The notes below the pieces were generated by a model, which was not told the DNA's origin, did not search any database, and saw only the letters and a list, made by a program, of their open reading frames with translations. Shown piece after piece: positions 12,160 to 22,960 of a stretch of DNA of 64,000 bases; the first letter of the stretch is position 1; each line of letters opens with the position of its first letter. The position numbers and the translations under genes are program-made. The stretch comes from Lepus europaeus (Eukaryota > Chordata > Mammalia > Lagomorpha > Leporidae): the NCBI RefSeq assembly GCF_033115175.1, contig NC_084850.1, forward strand, positions 110,219,939 to 110,283,938, written 5' to 3'.

Positions 12160-12796
12160 ATTTCTCTTTATGACCATTTTGCTCTGGGCTGGTATTTTAC
12201 CTTTATGAAATATGCCTACAGGGTTATCACACAGGAGTTGGGGGTGAGGGTGAGGTGGAATTGGGACCAGGAGGACACAGGAGCCAGGGTGGGGAAAATG
12301 AATCAAAGAAAATCTGAATGCACATAGAATGAGAGAGAGAGAGAGAGTCAATTTTTCCCACTCTCTGCCTTCCTCCTTGATTCCTTCTTACTCCTACTTT
12401 AAGACATCCTATGAAAATCCTTAGAGAAAAAGCCATAAAGGATTTCTGTCCCCTGCATGCCATTGATACAGCAGCCAGAGCCATACGAATGATTAATTTG
12501 TGAAATGGAACTCCTGGTAAAGATACAATTCCCTTTTCTTCATCCATGAATTATCTTTGAAACATAGAGTGAAGGGCATTTAGACTCATTGGACAAGCCC
12601 GTTCTCAGCAAAGCATTTTATCATCAGTTCGAGTAAAACTATGTGGCTTACACCTTCAAATCAAAACTTCCTCTTGCTCATAATGCCCAGAGGGACTTGA
12701 AACAAAGGGCAAGATGAAGAGCACTAGAGGGGAAGTTCTTAGTGGGTAAGTCAGAAAAGAACTCGAGACTAGCTCTCTCTAAAGATCTAATGAGAT
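12160..12796. other. No gene seen; unassigned, one short (GA)n run
   Basis: (GA)n at 12330-12347 only; otherwise nothing I can name. Confidence 0.5.
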
Positions 12797-12890
12797 GTTT
12801 GACTCTGGAAAGCTACCTAGTCTTCCTGAGCCTCAATTTTCTCATCTATAAAATGGGATATGATCATGTTTCCTCTAAGAATCAAAACTA
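12797..12890 (+). mobile_element. MIR SINE relic
   Basis: Contains GCCTCAATTTTCTCATCTAT followed by aaaatggg, the MIR core-downstream segment. Confidence 0.7.
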
Positions 12891-13640
12891 TCTACTCCAC
12901 ACTCAAGTCTAGACGCTCGGGTCCCAAACTGCACCTTATGAGCTTTGCTAGCATGAATTTTCCATTCCACTGTCTTTGTTAGCTTGACTTTTCCAGGACT
13001 GTCATGCCCAAGAAAATGCTTCCATTATTTATTATAGGACCTTGCTGAAAGACCTATCAACTCTTCAGTGGAAAACATCAATAGACAATTTGCACCCTAA
13101 GATCCTTTGAGTCAAAATCGTGTTGCTTTTTTCATCAATCTAGAACTGTTGCCTGGTGTTGCCTACCCAACCCTAGTAAAGTCCCCATGCATAAGAAGAT
13201 GCATCTTAAACCAAACTTCTGATTCTTAATAAACAGTGACCTTACCTGTCCCTCTCTGGTACACGGCCAGAGCATGAAGCTCAGCTTTGTATTACCAACA
13301 GGTTGGGTCAATGATATTTGTGGCATTGGTTTTCAACACTTCCCAGAATCGTTGTGATAATAAGTGTGAAAAGTCGTTGAATGCTGTGAGTTATAATAAG
13401 ACTATGAAATGGCCTATAACCATGAGACAGCCACTCCTCCTTCCTGTATGACATCTTTGCAGAGGCCAATAAATAATACCCTGGCAAATCGGAAGATGTC
13501 AATGTGTCAGAGGGGATGTAAACACCACTGTGAATGGGAACCCCTGAAACTGTCGTAATGGAGAATCCTGTAGCTGCCACTGGAAGGGAAGAGGAACTTT
13601 TCCACCCATACCTGCCACCAGGCTGTTCTAATTCACCTCC
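12891..13640. other. No gene seen; unassigned intergenic DNA
   Basis: A 151-codon frame on the minus strand (13308-13763) runs through the neighbouring SINE and has no family match. Confidence 0.5.
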
Positions 13641-13773
13641 AGCAGAGGATGGCTCAAGTGCTTGGGCCCCTGCACCCATGGCGGAGAACCAGAAGAAGCT
13701 CCTGGCTCCTGGCTTCAGATCAATGCTGCTCGGGCAGTTTCGGTCATTTCGGGAGTGAACCAACAGATGGAAG

Positions 13774-13811
<38 letters not shown>

Positions 13812-13877
13812 CTGCCTCTGCCTCTCTATAACTCTATAACTCAGCCTTTCAAATAAATAAATGAATCTAAAAAAATA
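13641..13877 (+). mobile_element. C-repeat SINE (CSINE1 type), 5'-truncated
   Basis: Starts at GCAGAGGATGGCTCAAGTGC in mid-body; the head is absent. Long (TC)n then three GCCTCT units, tail TTTCAAATAAATAAATGAAT. Confidence 0.88.
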
Positions 13878-14269
13878 TATTCAAAGTCACTAAGTGACCA
13901 ACAATATTCATATTTAAATGACATCATTTTTATATAGTATATTAATACAGTTACAAAAGATAATACATAATGTTCTCTAAGGTGGAGCCAGATGATCACT
14001 CTATGCAATGCTACTGCAGGAGCAAATAGATAAAAACCAGCACTTGAATCAAGCTTTAAAAATGTGTAACCCTTTTATTCCACTGCTAGGGATTTATCCT
14101 AAGTAAACCATTTTAAATGTATGCAAACATGGCAACATCATAAAGAGCAAAAATATTGGGAATACACTCTATTTCCAAAGACTGGGTAGTGATTCAGTAC
14201 TGGATAACATATATTTCACATTTATCATATACATATATTTCACATATGTTATCTATTACAATTATTATG
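13878..14269 (+). mobile_element. AT-rich DNA with old L1 fragment
   Basis: At about 14050-14170 the plus strand resembles sense L1 ORF2 (ttattccactgctagggatt, then atgcaaacatggcaacatc). No frame survives. The remaining bases are unassigned. Confidence 0.45.
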
Positions 14270-14460
14270 TAAGGGCTTTGTAGATACTATCTAATTTAAT
14301 CTTCACACAAATCATATGAAGTAGCTTATAGTGTACCCATTTTACAGATGATAAACTGAAGTCATTTGCCCATTCACAGAGCTGGAAACTAGAGGAATCA
14401 GGACTAGAATTGGGATCTGTTTGACTCCAGAGCACTTACTCACTGGTACCTCTATACTAT
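14270..14460 (-). mobile_element. MIR SINE relic
   Basis: CCCATTTTACAGATGATAAA, cacagagctgg and the gactccagagcac end are in the order expected for reverse MIR. Confidence 0.8.
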
Positions 14461-15232
14461 AGAATCCTAAATGGTAAAATTAACTTTCAAAAACAAGGTA
14501 AAAATTTTAACGTTGAATGAAGATAGGATAAAAAATTATACTTATTTAATATGAATTTTATAACACACACACACATTGGGAAAGAAAGTTTTCATGAAAT
14601 ACACCAACTGTGAACAGTGGTTATTTCTGAGGGGCTGTTCTACAGGGAACTGCTGTTTTCTACCTTATAATTTAGATATTTTTTTCAAAATTTTCTACTA
14701 TGGTTCATATACTATTTTATAAGAACAAAGACAGGAATGTTGAGAGAAAACAAAGTTTTGTAGGTAACGGGACTGAAGTGAAAGAAAAACAAGTTAATGT
14801 GACCTTTGAGAGGTATCTATGTCCCACAGAGATTCACATGAACTTAGACAAGAGTAAAGGCCCTTCACTTGTTGTAGAGCGTCACCAAACTTGCTTTGCT
14901 GACCCTAAAATAACGTGCATTGCTTTGCTTCCACTTCCATATATTCATCTATGAGCACAGAATGACGTGGATGAATTGAAGTGGATTTTTTACTCAGATA
15001 CAACTCTGCTTTTTATTGCATTGCTGGTAAGAGGAGTCCAGGTGCCTCCTCTCCACTGCTTCTAATAACAGCTGTCACATGCATTCTGGTACTTGTGAAG
15101 CCAGTCAGCCTTCTCCCGTCATCACTTGTTAGAGACCCTCGTGGTCACTTTAACAATGGGACCAAATTAAACAGAGCAGAATCCTCATCGAAACCATTGC
15201 TGTCTGAATTACAAGGGAGACACTTGAAAACC
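14461..15232. other. No gene seen; partly L1-like
   Basis: About 14500-14720 has L1M 3'-region flavour (gtggttatttctgaggggc, tttttcaaaattttctacta). A short (AC)n lies at 14563-14575. The two 84-codon frames that follow have no match. Confidence 0.4.
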
Positions 15233-15450
15233 TGAGGGGACTTCAAAAAGTTCATGGAAATGGACTTAACAAACAAGTTTATGTGGGCACAAAAAAATGC
15301 TTTGAAATCCACGCATACAAGGGGTCTACAAAGCATTCATAGAAAAATTGTATTATGAAAAAAGTACAGTACATGTAGATTTCAAAATTTTGCACCAAAA
15401 TGAACTTATCTTTCAATTTCACTTCCACAAATTTTTGAAGTACCCTTCTA
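15233..15450. mobile_element. Palindromic mariner-like MITE, near full length
   Basis: Left end GAGGGGACTTCAAAAAGTTC and right end reading GAAGGGTACTTCAAAAATTT on the other strand form terminal inverted repeats. The arms are roughly reverse complements (caagtttatgtgggcac against gcaccaaaatgaacttat). No transposase frame. Confidence 0.7.
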
Positions 15451-16265
15451 GAAGACCTGTGGCACCCACACCCTGAATACAACCTAAGCAAAAGAAATGT
15501 GGACACGTGACAGAAGCCAAGTCCACTGAAATGCATGCATATCATTTTGATGCTTGTTATTTTCTTGTTTGCTTTAGAGACTTGACCCAAGCATGCCAGC
15601 AAGGGATAATTGTTAGGTAGATGTTTGTGGTCCAGTTGTTACTGTGTTCTCGCAGAGGCTTCTCCACTTGAGTTGTAAAGATAAGGCATTCATTAAACCA
15701 TGGCAGAGAAAACATTCTCAACTAGTAGGTGACTGAGCAACATCAACTGGGGATTAAATGGACTGTTTTTGTTTTGTCTTACTTTGTTTTGTTTGCCATC
15801 TCTTTCGCCATGACTCAATCCTCAGACACACTGAGCTCTGTGCCCAAACGATTCAGTTTTATTGACACATGGTTTCTATACAGATGGTAGAGCCATCAGT
15901 TAAAGGTCTGTGACTGTAGCCTTATCAATTCACTGCCCTTCCAGCTGCTAGTTGGCTATAAATTATCTCACTTCTCATCCTGCTCCTAGTCCGTGAATTG
16001 GAGTTATTTTTAACCTCTATTGCCGCTCCTGCTCAACTTTTTTGAACTTAGTCTGATGCAAACATAGTTAACTACTTTCTTCCTACATATTCATGATATT
16101 CAAGTTGGGTATAAGCCTGCTTTATGAAGTTGTAGGAAGAGAAGGAAGATGTAGGGACATAGAATCAACTTGCATTTTAACAACATTCACAGAAGACAAC
16201 AAAAATATAGTAACTATTAAAGATCCCAAGTTCTCAACACAATGGCAAAATAGTGTATGAACATT
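15451..16265. other. No gene seen; unassigned intergenic DNA
   Basis: Nothing I can name. Confidence 0.5.
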
Positions 16266-16388
16266 TATGAGGGCTCTTCAAAAAGTTCATGGAAATGTGC
16301 ATTATACATAGATTTCAACATTTTTCATGACAAAATAAACTCATCTTTTAATTCCATTTTTCCAGGGACTTTTTGAAGCACTTTCATA
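16266..16388. mobile_element. Palindromic mariner-like MITE, internally deleted
   Basis: Left TATGAGGGCTCTTCAAAAAG; right end, other strand, TATGAAAGTGCTTCAAAAAG. The near match includes the outer TA, as expected for a TA-target element. The left arm is shortened. Confidence 0.7.
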
Positions 16389-16707
16389 ACAGAAGAGAAT
16401 ATACCAAATGAACTCATCAGGAAATCTTAGAGTTGGACAAAACAGTTTGAGGTTATATAATCCGATGTCCTACCCATAGAACCAAAAATAGACACCATTC
16501 AGGTGAGACCATTGCTAATTTTCCTCAAAATTTTTCTGGAACAATAGCACACTCTCGTTCAGATATCCATCTTTGGGTTCTCTGCCCTCAGCTGTCAAGA
16601 GGTCCTTATACTTGGTGAAATTATCCCCTTCCACATGGAGTCTATTCTGCCTTGTCTTCCCATAAGCATGAAGCAGACCTATTTCTTAAATGCTAGCCTG
16701 CATCTGA
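16389..16707. other. No gene seen; unassigned intergenic DNA
   Basis: Nothing I can name. Confidence 0.5.
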
Positions 16708-16754
16708 GATTTATTTTTTAAAAATTATCTTATTTAAAAGGCAAAGTTATAGAG

Positions 16755-16790
<36 letters not shown>

Positions 16791-17043
16791 CTTCCAACCA
16801 CTGGCTTACTCCCTAAATGGCTGCAAAAGCTGGAATCCGAAGCCAGGAGCTAGGAACTTATTCCGGGTCTCCCACATGGGTGCAAGAGCCCAAGCACTGG
16901 AGCCATCTTCTACTGCTTTCCCAGGCCAGAGGAGTGGAACAGTGGAGCAGGAAGTACAGCAGCCGGGACTGGAACCAGCACCCAAATGGGATGCCTGCAC
17001 TGCAGGCAGTGGCTTTACCTCCTTCGCCACAGCAACGGCCCCC
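16708..17043 (-). mobile_element. C-repeat SINE (CSINE1 type)
   Basis: Tail at the left (tttaaaaattatcttattta), a (GA)n run at 16762-16787, body, and a head ending ...CACAGCAACGGCCCC. Confidence 0.92.
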
Positions 17044-17185
17044 AAAGCAGAACTCTTTAGCATTCCTCTCAACCACACCCTGTCCCCTTTATATATATTA
17101 CAAAAGTAGTCCTCTGTTTTTTAAAGCACAAGCAGATGCATAGATTGGAAATAAGGGAATCCACATTAAAAAGCCTCCTGAATGG

Positions 17186-17236
17186 ACCAGCATTGTGGCA
17201 CAGTGGGTTTAGTCTCACTTGTGACACTGACATCCC
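17186..17236 (+). mobile_element. C-repeat SINE head fragment
   Basis: Only the tRNA-like head GGACCAGCATTGTGGCACAG with the beginning of the body; the rest is missing. Confidence 0.6.
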
Positions 17237-17481
17237 AGCAGCTTGGCTGGGTGGTTCTGCGTCATGATCTCTCACGAGGTTGCAGTCAAATTGTCAGCAG
17301 CTAGGGCTGTATTCATCTGTTGGCCTGATTAAGACTGGAGGAGCCACAGCTAGGATGGCTTATTCACACAGCGGACAGGTTAGTGCTGAGTGTTGGCAGG
17401 AAGCCTCAGTTGCTCACCACAGGGCTCCATCCAGAGGGCAACTTGGGTGTCCTCACAACAGGGCAACACTTCCCATAGAGC
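17237..17481 (+). repeat. Old mammalian interspersed repeat, family not named
   Basis: GATCTCTCACGAGGTTGCAG, tggaggagccacagctagga and ggaagcctcagttgctcacc form a word order I know from dispersed repeats in many mammals. A relative occurs at 37275-37610. Confidence 0.5.
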
Positions 17482-17885
17482 AAGGGAGCCCAAAGAAGGA
17501 AGATGAAAGCTGGGATATCTGTTATGGCCTACACCTAGAAATCACACTGCACAGAAACCACAGTGTCTATCCTGTTGGACACCTAGGTCATCCCCATTCA
17601 TCTGGGAAAGGACTACATAATGATGTAAATACCAGGACATAGAACTCACTGGGGCACCAGAGTGATTGGCTGCTATAGCATCCATTAAGGATATTCTGAC
17701 AACTGTTATGTAACACCTGTTTCCTAATGGCACCTCAAAGAAGAGTTTATTGGATTCATTGATGGAGCCAGTTCCCCCTTTCTTTTGCTCAAAGGAGGTA
17801 AGTCATCAATTTCATTTCAAAGAACAAAGGGGAGAGGATGATTAAAATAAGAAACTGACTCTTGTAGTACCAAATCTCATAATCA

Positions 17886-17887
<2 letters not shown>
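17482..17887. other. No gene seen; unassigned intergenic DNA
   Basis: Nothing I can name. Confidence 0.45.
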
Positions 17888-17937
<50 letters not shown>

Positions 17938-17978
17938 CTCTCTCTCTCTTCTTTCTTTCTTTCTATCCCTCTCTCTCT

Positions 17979-18037
<59 letters not shown>

Positions 18038-18043
18038 CTCTTC
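17888..18043 (+). repeat. (CTTT)n microsatellite with CT interruptions
   Basis: About 155 bases of pure pyrimidine: CTTT blocks, a (TC)n block, and a second CTTT block after CTATCCC. Confidence 0.97.
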
Positions 18044-18881
18044 AGTTGTCAAAATTATCAATTCTTTCCACATGGCACATCATTCTTCAAGGCCTTCCCA
18101 TGTAGCTTGAGCTCCTCACAATATGGTGTTCTCAAGGAAGTCACACTTCTTAAATGCAAGTTGGCATCCAAAGGACAGGAAATGGAAACTACCATTGTCT
18201 TATTGTCTGGGCCTGAAGCTAGCACAACTTCACTTCTGTTATATTTTTTTAATCAAATCAGCCACAGAGCCTGTCTAGATTCAATGAAGGGTAACATAGA
18301 CCTCATGTATCTATGGGAAGAGCATCAAAAAACTGTGACTATTGTTAGTTCACCATCTTGAGTGGATTGCCTGCCTATATAAGGCTATAGGACAATTGGA
18401 ATATTAACAATTTGCCAAGATAATTCCTGAGCCACAGAGTTTTCTGTCCTTACCAGAGTATCTCCCACACTGAATGTGACACAGAGCCTTGAGTTGAGCC
18501 CACAGATACATTCAATCATTCAACAAATATTCAGTAAGAATTCTCATAGCCAAGTCAAGATTTAAACCTAGGGTGTCTCTCACTCCAAAGTCTGTGTTCT
18601 TAAAGACCATTCCATGCCAACTCCTTTATGCTAGGTAATTTTCTAAAACTTAAAGGAACAGAGGATAAAAGATTTCTTGTGGGCACCAGGTAAAGAAATT
18701 TGGATAGCTAACATGGCCCACATCTGCAAATGACTGAATCATTTACAAACATTTTTCACTTTCCTATTCCAACCATCCTGTGAAGTTTGAGTTTTCTTCT
18801 CTTTGCGGAGAAGAAAATAAATATGTAGTGTGATGCAGTCCATACAGCAAATTCATGGAATAACAATTGCTTTAAGTAGCA
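18044..18881. other. No gene seen; weak MIR trace
   Basis: 18545-18640 resembles reverse MIR (aagatttaaacctagggtgt, then actccaaagtctgtgttctt). Otherwise unassigned. Confidence 0.4.
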
Positions 18882-20105
18882 CTCTGACCTCAGAATCAGC
18901 CCTTAAGGCATTCTGGTCTGGCTGAAAAGCCCATGAGAGCATTTCAGGCACGGGAAGTCAAGGCACTATTGCAAAAAATGTTCTACATGAGGGACCTCTG
19001 TGAGTGAGATCCCAGTGCAAAGAAGTGGCCACCAAAGAAGGAGGTACTTTTCTCTGAAGGGAGGAGAAAACTTCCACTTTGGTTATGGCCTTGTCAAGTT
19101 AGTGGATCCAAAAGTCTTCCATAGCCTAGGTAGCTCATGTCAAGAGAATTCGGGTGGTCACTGACATCGTACATAAGAGTGTTAAATGTTAAATAAACAA
19201 CAGGAGTCACTATGCACTAACTCCCCATGCAGGACCGCTATCCTTAAAGAGTTGTATCATGAGAGTTAATAGTAAAACTTGTTCTCAAGAATCACTTCCT
19301 TTTAGTGTATTAAGTGGAGGGTATTCTTATGTCTCATAAGTTATAGTTATGTCTAAGAGCTAGAAAAAGATGTATCATTTTTGGGTTCTTCTTTAAAGAT
19401 AATTAAGTTTCAGCCAGCACTGCAGCTCACTAGGCTAATTCTCCGCCTGTGGCACCGGCACACCGGGTTCTAGTCCTGGTTGCTCCTCTTCCAGTCCAGC
19501 TCTCTGCTGTGGCCCGGAAAGGCAGTGGAGGATGGCCCAAGTGCTTGGGCCCTGTACCGCATGGGAGACCAGGAGGAAGTACCTGGCTCTTGGCTTCAGA
19601 TTGGCACAACACGCCAGCCGTAGCAGCCATTTGGGGGGTGAACCAATGGAAGGAAGACCTTTCTCTCCAGCTCTCTCTCTCTCTCTCTCTCACTGTCTAA
19701 CTCTGTCTTTCCAAAAAAAAAGGTAATTAAGTTTCTAAAAGGAAAGAAGGGGGAGGAAGGAATGGGAAAGAGGAAGGGGCAAAAAAAAAAAGCAAAATTA
19801 CCCTTGAGATGCAATAACTTTGAACAGCCCTTTTCTGGACTGTTGAGGAATAGTTTTGTTTTTGTTGTTGTTTTCTTTTCCTTTTTATTTCTCATGCTAA
19901 GTGTTGAACTCTTTATCTAGAATAGAGTTAATCTTCTGTATATAAAGTTAAGTGAAAATAGATCTTAGTGAAAAACAGGACAGGAAAGAGGAAAGGGAGG
20001 AGGAAGAGGGGTGGAAGAGTGGGTGGGAGGATGGGTACGGTGGGAAGAATTACTATGTTCCTAATGTTGTATTTATGAAATGCATGCAAATAAATAAATA
20101 AATAA
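18882..20105 (+). mobile_element. Rabbit L1 3' end, split by a SINE
   Basis: Second copy of the 5848-6568 element: same 20-mer at 18891-18910, same GAAGGAGGTAC and ggaggagaaaacttccactt blocks. It resumes after the SINE with AGAGTTAATCTTCTGTATAT, a G-rich tract (gtgggaggatgggtacggtg) and AATAAATAAATAAATAAAAT. Only 3'UTR is present and no ORF2 survives. Confidence 0.75.
19412..19723 (+). mobile_element. C-repeat SINE (CSINE2 type) inserted in L1
   Basis: Perfect 12-base TSD TAATTAAGTTTC at 19400-19411 and 19724-19735. CSINE2 head and short A-tail. The insertion post-dates the L1 copy. Confidence 0.95.
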
Positions 20106-20259
20106 AATATAGGAAGTTTCAGAGATTCAATCAACACTGGGCCTGAACTTTCTTCAGATCTGTCCAGATGTGTAGCTACAGATAACAAGACCATAGGAAA
20201 ACTTGGAGGTCAACAGAGTAGGAAAGTCTGCCTGGAGGAATATAATTATTCTTCTGCCA
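20106..20259. other. Unassigned spacer after L1 tail
   Basis: Nothing I can name. Confidence 0.4.
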
Positions 20260-20618
20260 TTAATACAGCAAACAAGTGTCAGGGCTCACAAAACCACCCA
20301 AGCCACACTCATAGGCCAACATTGAAACATCTATGAGATGCTGGAAGCCAGGTGGCCACATGGTCCAACCACCAATGTCAAGCTCCACCCCCATTCTAAT
20401 GAGATTAGCTGCTCCTACTTCCCTGTTCACCCCCCCCCAGGCAAAATTTTAAAAGGTCCTGTTCCTGAACACATGGCTTGCTCTCTCTTTCTCTCAGTCT
20501 CCTGATCTCTCTCTGTCTCTCTCTCTCTCTTATACTCTCCTTCTCCCTCTCTTCCTCCTTTGCCCCTTCCCTGTGGTCTGTCAAGTTTCCCCCAATAAAC
20601 TCTTTCCCTTAAAAAAAA
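20260..20618 (+). mobile_element. Possible LTR U3-R fragment of an endogenous retroelement
   Basis: From about 20277 (TGTCAGGGCTCAC) the segment resembles an LTR: a CCACCCCCATTCTAATGAG block, TATA-like ATTTTAAAAGGTCCTG (20446-20461), a pyrimidine-rich stretch, AATAAACTCTTTCCC (20595-20609), then an A-run. No U5, internal genes or second LTR are seen. Old and non-coding; assignment is tentative. Confidence 0.35.
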
Positions 20619-20853
20619 GAAAGATCCATGAGACAAATGGCAGCATGTTAAAGAAAAGTTCCCATCTCCCATTCTTCACTACTCTTTTCTTCAAAGTAGC
20701 CCTTAATCCACACATGGCCTTCTCTATGCCAGAATCATTACAATCCATTTTTTTTTGAAATACAAAAATACTCTCCCATTAAAAAAATAATATTTCCCAC
20801 CTTTATGCTCTTATAAATAACTAACTCTACCATTATAGCAGATGACCACCACC
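20619..20853. other. Unassigned spacer before poly-C run
   Basis: Nothing I can name. Confidence 0.4.
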
Positions 20854-20876
20854 CTCCCCCCCCCCCCCCCCCCCCC
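20854..20876 (+). repeat. Poly(C) run
   Basis: CCCT followed by more than 20 uninterrupted C. Such a run is prone to length error in assemblies. Confidence 0.95.
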
Positions 20877-20990
20877 GCCTTCAGGACTCTGAGTTCCTTA
20901 GCGAACAGGGACCAGATTTTACCCATCTTAATGTCCCCAATAACTACTTCAGTGGCTGGCATATATTATATTAAGTGGTCAATAATTTTT
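20877..20990 (+). mobile_element. L2 3'-end relic
   Basis: GAACAGGGACCAGATTTTAC, then cagtggctggcatatatt and ggtcaataattttt follow the L2 3'-end order. Confidence 0.5.
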
Positions 20991-21279
20991 ATACAGTTTA
21001 AGTTCTACTCAGTCACAATATGTCCAGAGAAGATTTCCAGGTTATTTATGAAATCAAAAGACTAACAATGGGTGGCAATTGCTTCATAAAAGTCTTTATC
21101 ATGTTTGTGATTAGCAGTATTAAAAACAGCCAAACAACAGCAACAAACAGAAACCTCAAGTCTGTAGATTTCTGAATAATATATAAGATCAGTGTCAATT
21201 CTAAAAGGACTTATTTTTATATAAGTAAGCTTCATATTTTCTATTAATTTAGTTCAATAAAAAAGAAAAAAAACTAGAT

Positions 21280-21840
21280 TTACAGCAAAATTGCAGTACA
21301 GAGAGTTCCCACACAGTTTCTCCTATTATTAACATCTTACATTAGTGTGGTAGATTTGCCACAATTAAGGAACCAGCACAAGTAAATCATTATTAACTAA
21401 AGTACATGTTTTATTCAGGTTTCTTTGATTTTGACCTCATGTTCCTTCCCTGCTCCAGGATCCCATCCAGGATAGCATGTTACATTTAGTCATTAAGCCT
21501 CCTTTGACTTCTCTTGGTTATGACAATTTCTCAAATGTGCCCCGTTTTTCCACAGCCTTGGCAGTTTTGAAGGGTATAGGCCATGCATTTAATTCCCCTC
21601 CGTTAGGCTTTGTCTGATGTTTTTTTTTCTTCTCATGATTAAGCTGGAATGATGTGCTTTGGTGAGAAAGACCATGGGAATAGGCCATGTCATTTTTATC
21701 ACATCACATCAAGAGTGCATACTGTCCATATGATTGACCATTGTTGATGTTGACAAAAATCACCTGGCAGAGATAGTATTGGTTAGATTTTTCCACTGCA
21801 AAATTACTCTTCCCCCCACCCTCAAGCACTTATTTTTATT
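21280..21840 (-). mobile_element. Old L1 (L1M-type) 3' region
   Basis: Plus strand reads CTATTATTAACATCTTACAT, ttgccacaattaaggaacca, CAGGATCCCATCCAGGATAG and TTGTCTGATG, a chain of phrases diagnostic of L1M 3' ends. Orientation is inferred from the ORF2-like part that follows at 22133. Confidence 0.65.
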
Positions 21841-21926
21841 TATGTAATTGAAAGTTTAATTTAGAAACAATAAAATACGCACACCCATCTTAACTGCACA
21901 TTTTGATAAGGATTGATAAACTACTC

Positions 21927-22132
21927 CAATGATTCTCAACTGAAGATGATCTCATCACTCAAAGTATGTTTAAAAATATCTGGAGACATTTTTGGTGTCA
22001 CAATTGAGTGGTTGGGTGGGAGGGAACTACTGGCATCCAGTAAATAAACATCCTACAACAGATAGTACAAACTTCCTCAGGAAAGACTTATCCAGCCCCA
22101 AGTGTCAGTGATGCCGAGGCTGAGAAGCCCTG
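21927..22132 (+). mobile_element. hAT-Charlie MITE, MER20-like
   Basis: Starts CAATGATTCTCAACTGAAG and ends GCTGAGAAGCCCTG, with ATCTGGAGACATTTTTGGTG and acatcctacaaca inside, matching MER20 as I remember it. Near full length (about 206 bp). Confidence 0.7.
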
Positions 22133-22960
22133 ATACACACTCATATGACCGCGATTCCCAAGCAAGACACAGCAGCACCCTAAAAGTCCCTTGTAGTTCT
22201 TTGCAGTCAATCTTCCCACTACCTGTTTTCAGAAACCCCTATTTTGGTGTTGTTCTACCACAGTACTTCTTCCTATTCTTGAATTCTACAGAAAGGGAAT
22301 CATACACTATTCTTCTTTTGTCTCATCATAATGTTGAGGTTCAACCATACTATTTTACATATCAGTAGCATCTTCCTCTTTATTGAAAACTATTCTATTA
22401 TATGGTTATACCATACATTTTTCAAAGATTTATTTATTTACTTGAAAGTCAGAGTTACACAGAGAGAGGAGAGCCAGAGAGAGAGAGAAAGAGAGAGAGA
22501 GGTATTCCATCTGATGGTTCACTCTCCATTTGGCCGCAATGGCTGGAGCTGCGCCAATCCGAAGCCAGGAACCAGGAGCCTCCTCCAGGTCTCCCACTTG
22601 GGAGCAGGGGCCCAAGGACTTGGACCATCTTCCACTGCTTTCCCAGGCCATAGCAGAGAGCTGGACAGGAAGTGGAGCAGCCGGGACTCAAACCAGCGCC
22701 CGTATGGGATGCCGGCACTTCAGGCCGGGGCATTAACCCACTGCGCCGGGTCCCTATACTATACATTAATAATTATAATTTGGGTTGGTTCCAGTGTAGG
22801 GGTTTTAGGAATAAAATGAAAACTATGTGGAAGTATTTATGTGGATGTGTTTTTCTAATTTTCTTAGGTGAATACTTAGAAAAGGAATTGCTGAGTCAAA
22901 TAGTAACCATGCATTTAATACAAGGGACTTATATTTTTAAAGTAAGAAAGCTAAAATAAA
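22133..22960 (-). mobile_element. Old L1 (L1M-type), antisense ORF2 end, split by a SINE
   Basis: GGGAATCATACACTATTCTT, then cataatgttgaggttcaacca before the SINE and gttggttccagtgtagg, gaattgctgagtcaaatag after it. It likely continues the 21280-21840 element. No frame survives. Confidence 0.6.
22421..22753 (-). mobile_element. C-repeat SINE (CSINE1 type), full length
   Basis: Head end (right) ...AACCCACTGCGCCGGG, (GA)n body, tail at left. TSD tataccatacatt / tatactatacatt. A 162-codon frame (22331-22819) is only this SINE read through. Confidence 0.95.

Noticed and set aside
13308..13763. 151-codon minus-strand frame
   Set aside because: Half of it is a C-repeat body; the other half has no codon bias or domain.
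22331..22819. 162-codon plus-strand frame
   Set aside because: It is a CSINE1 read in antisense plus flanking L1 DNA.
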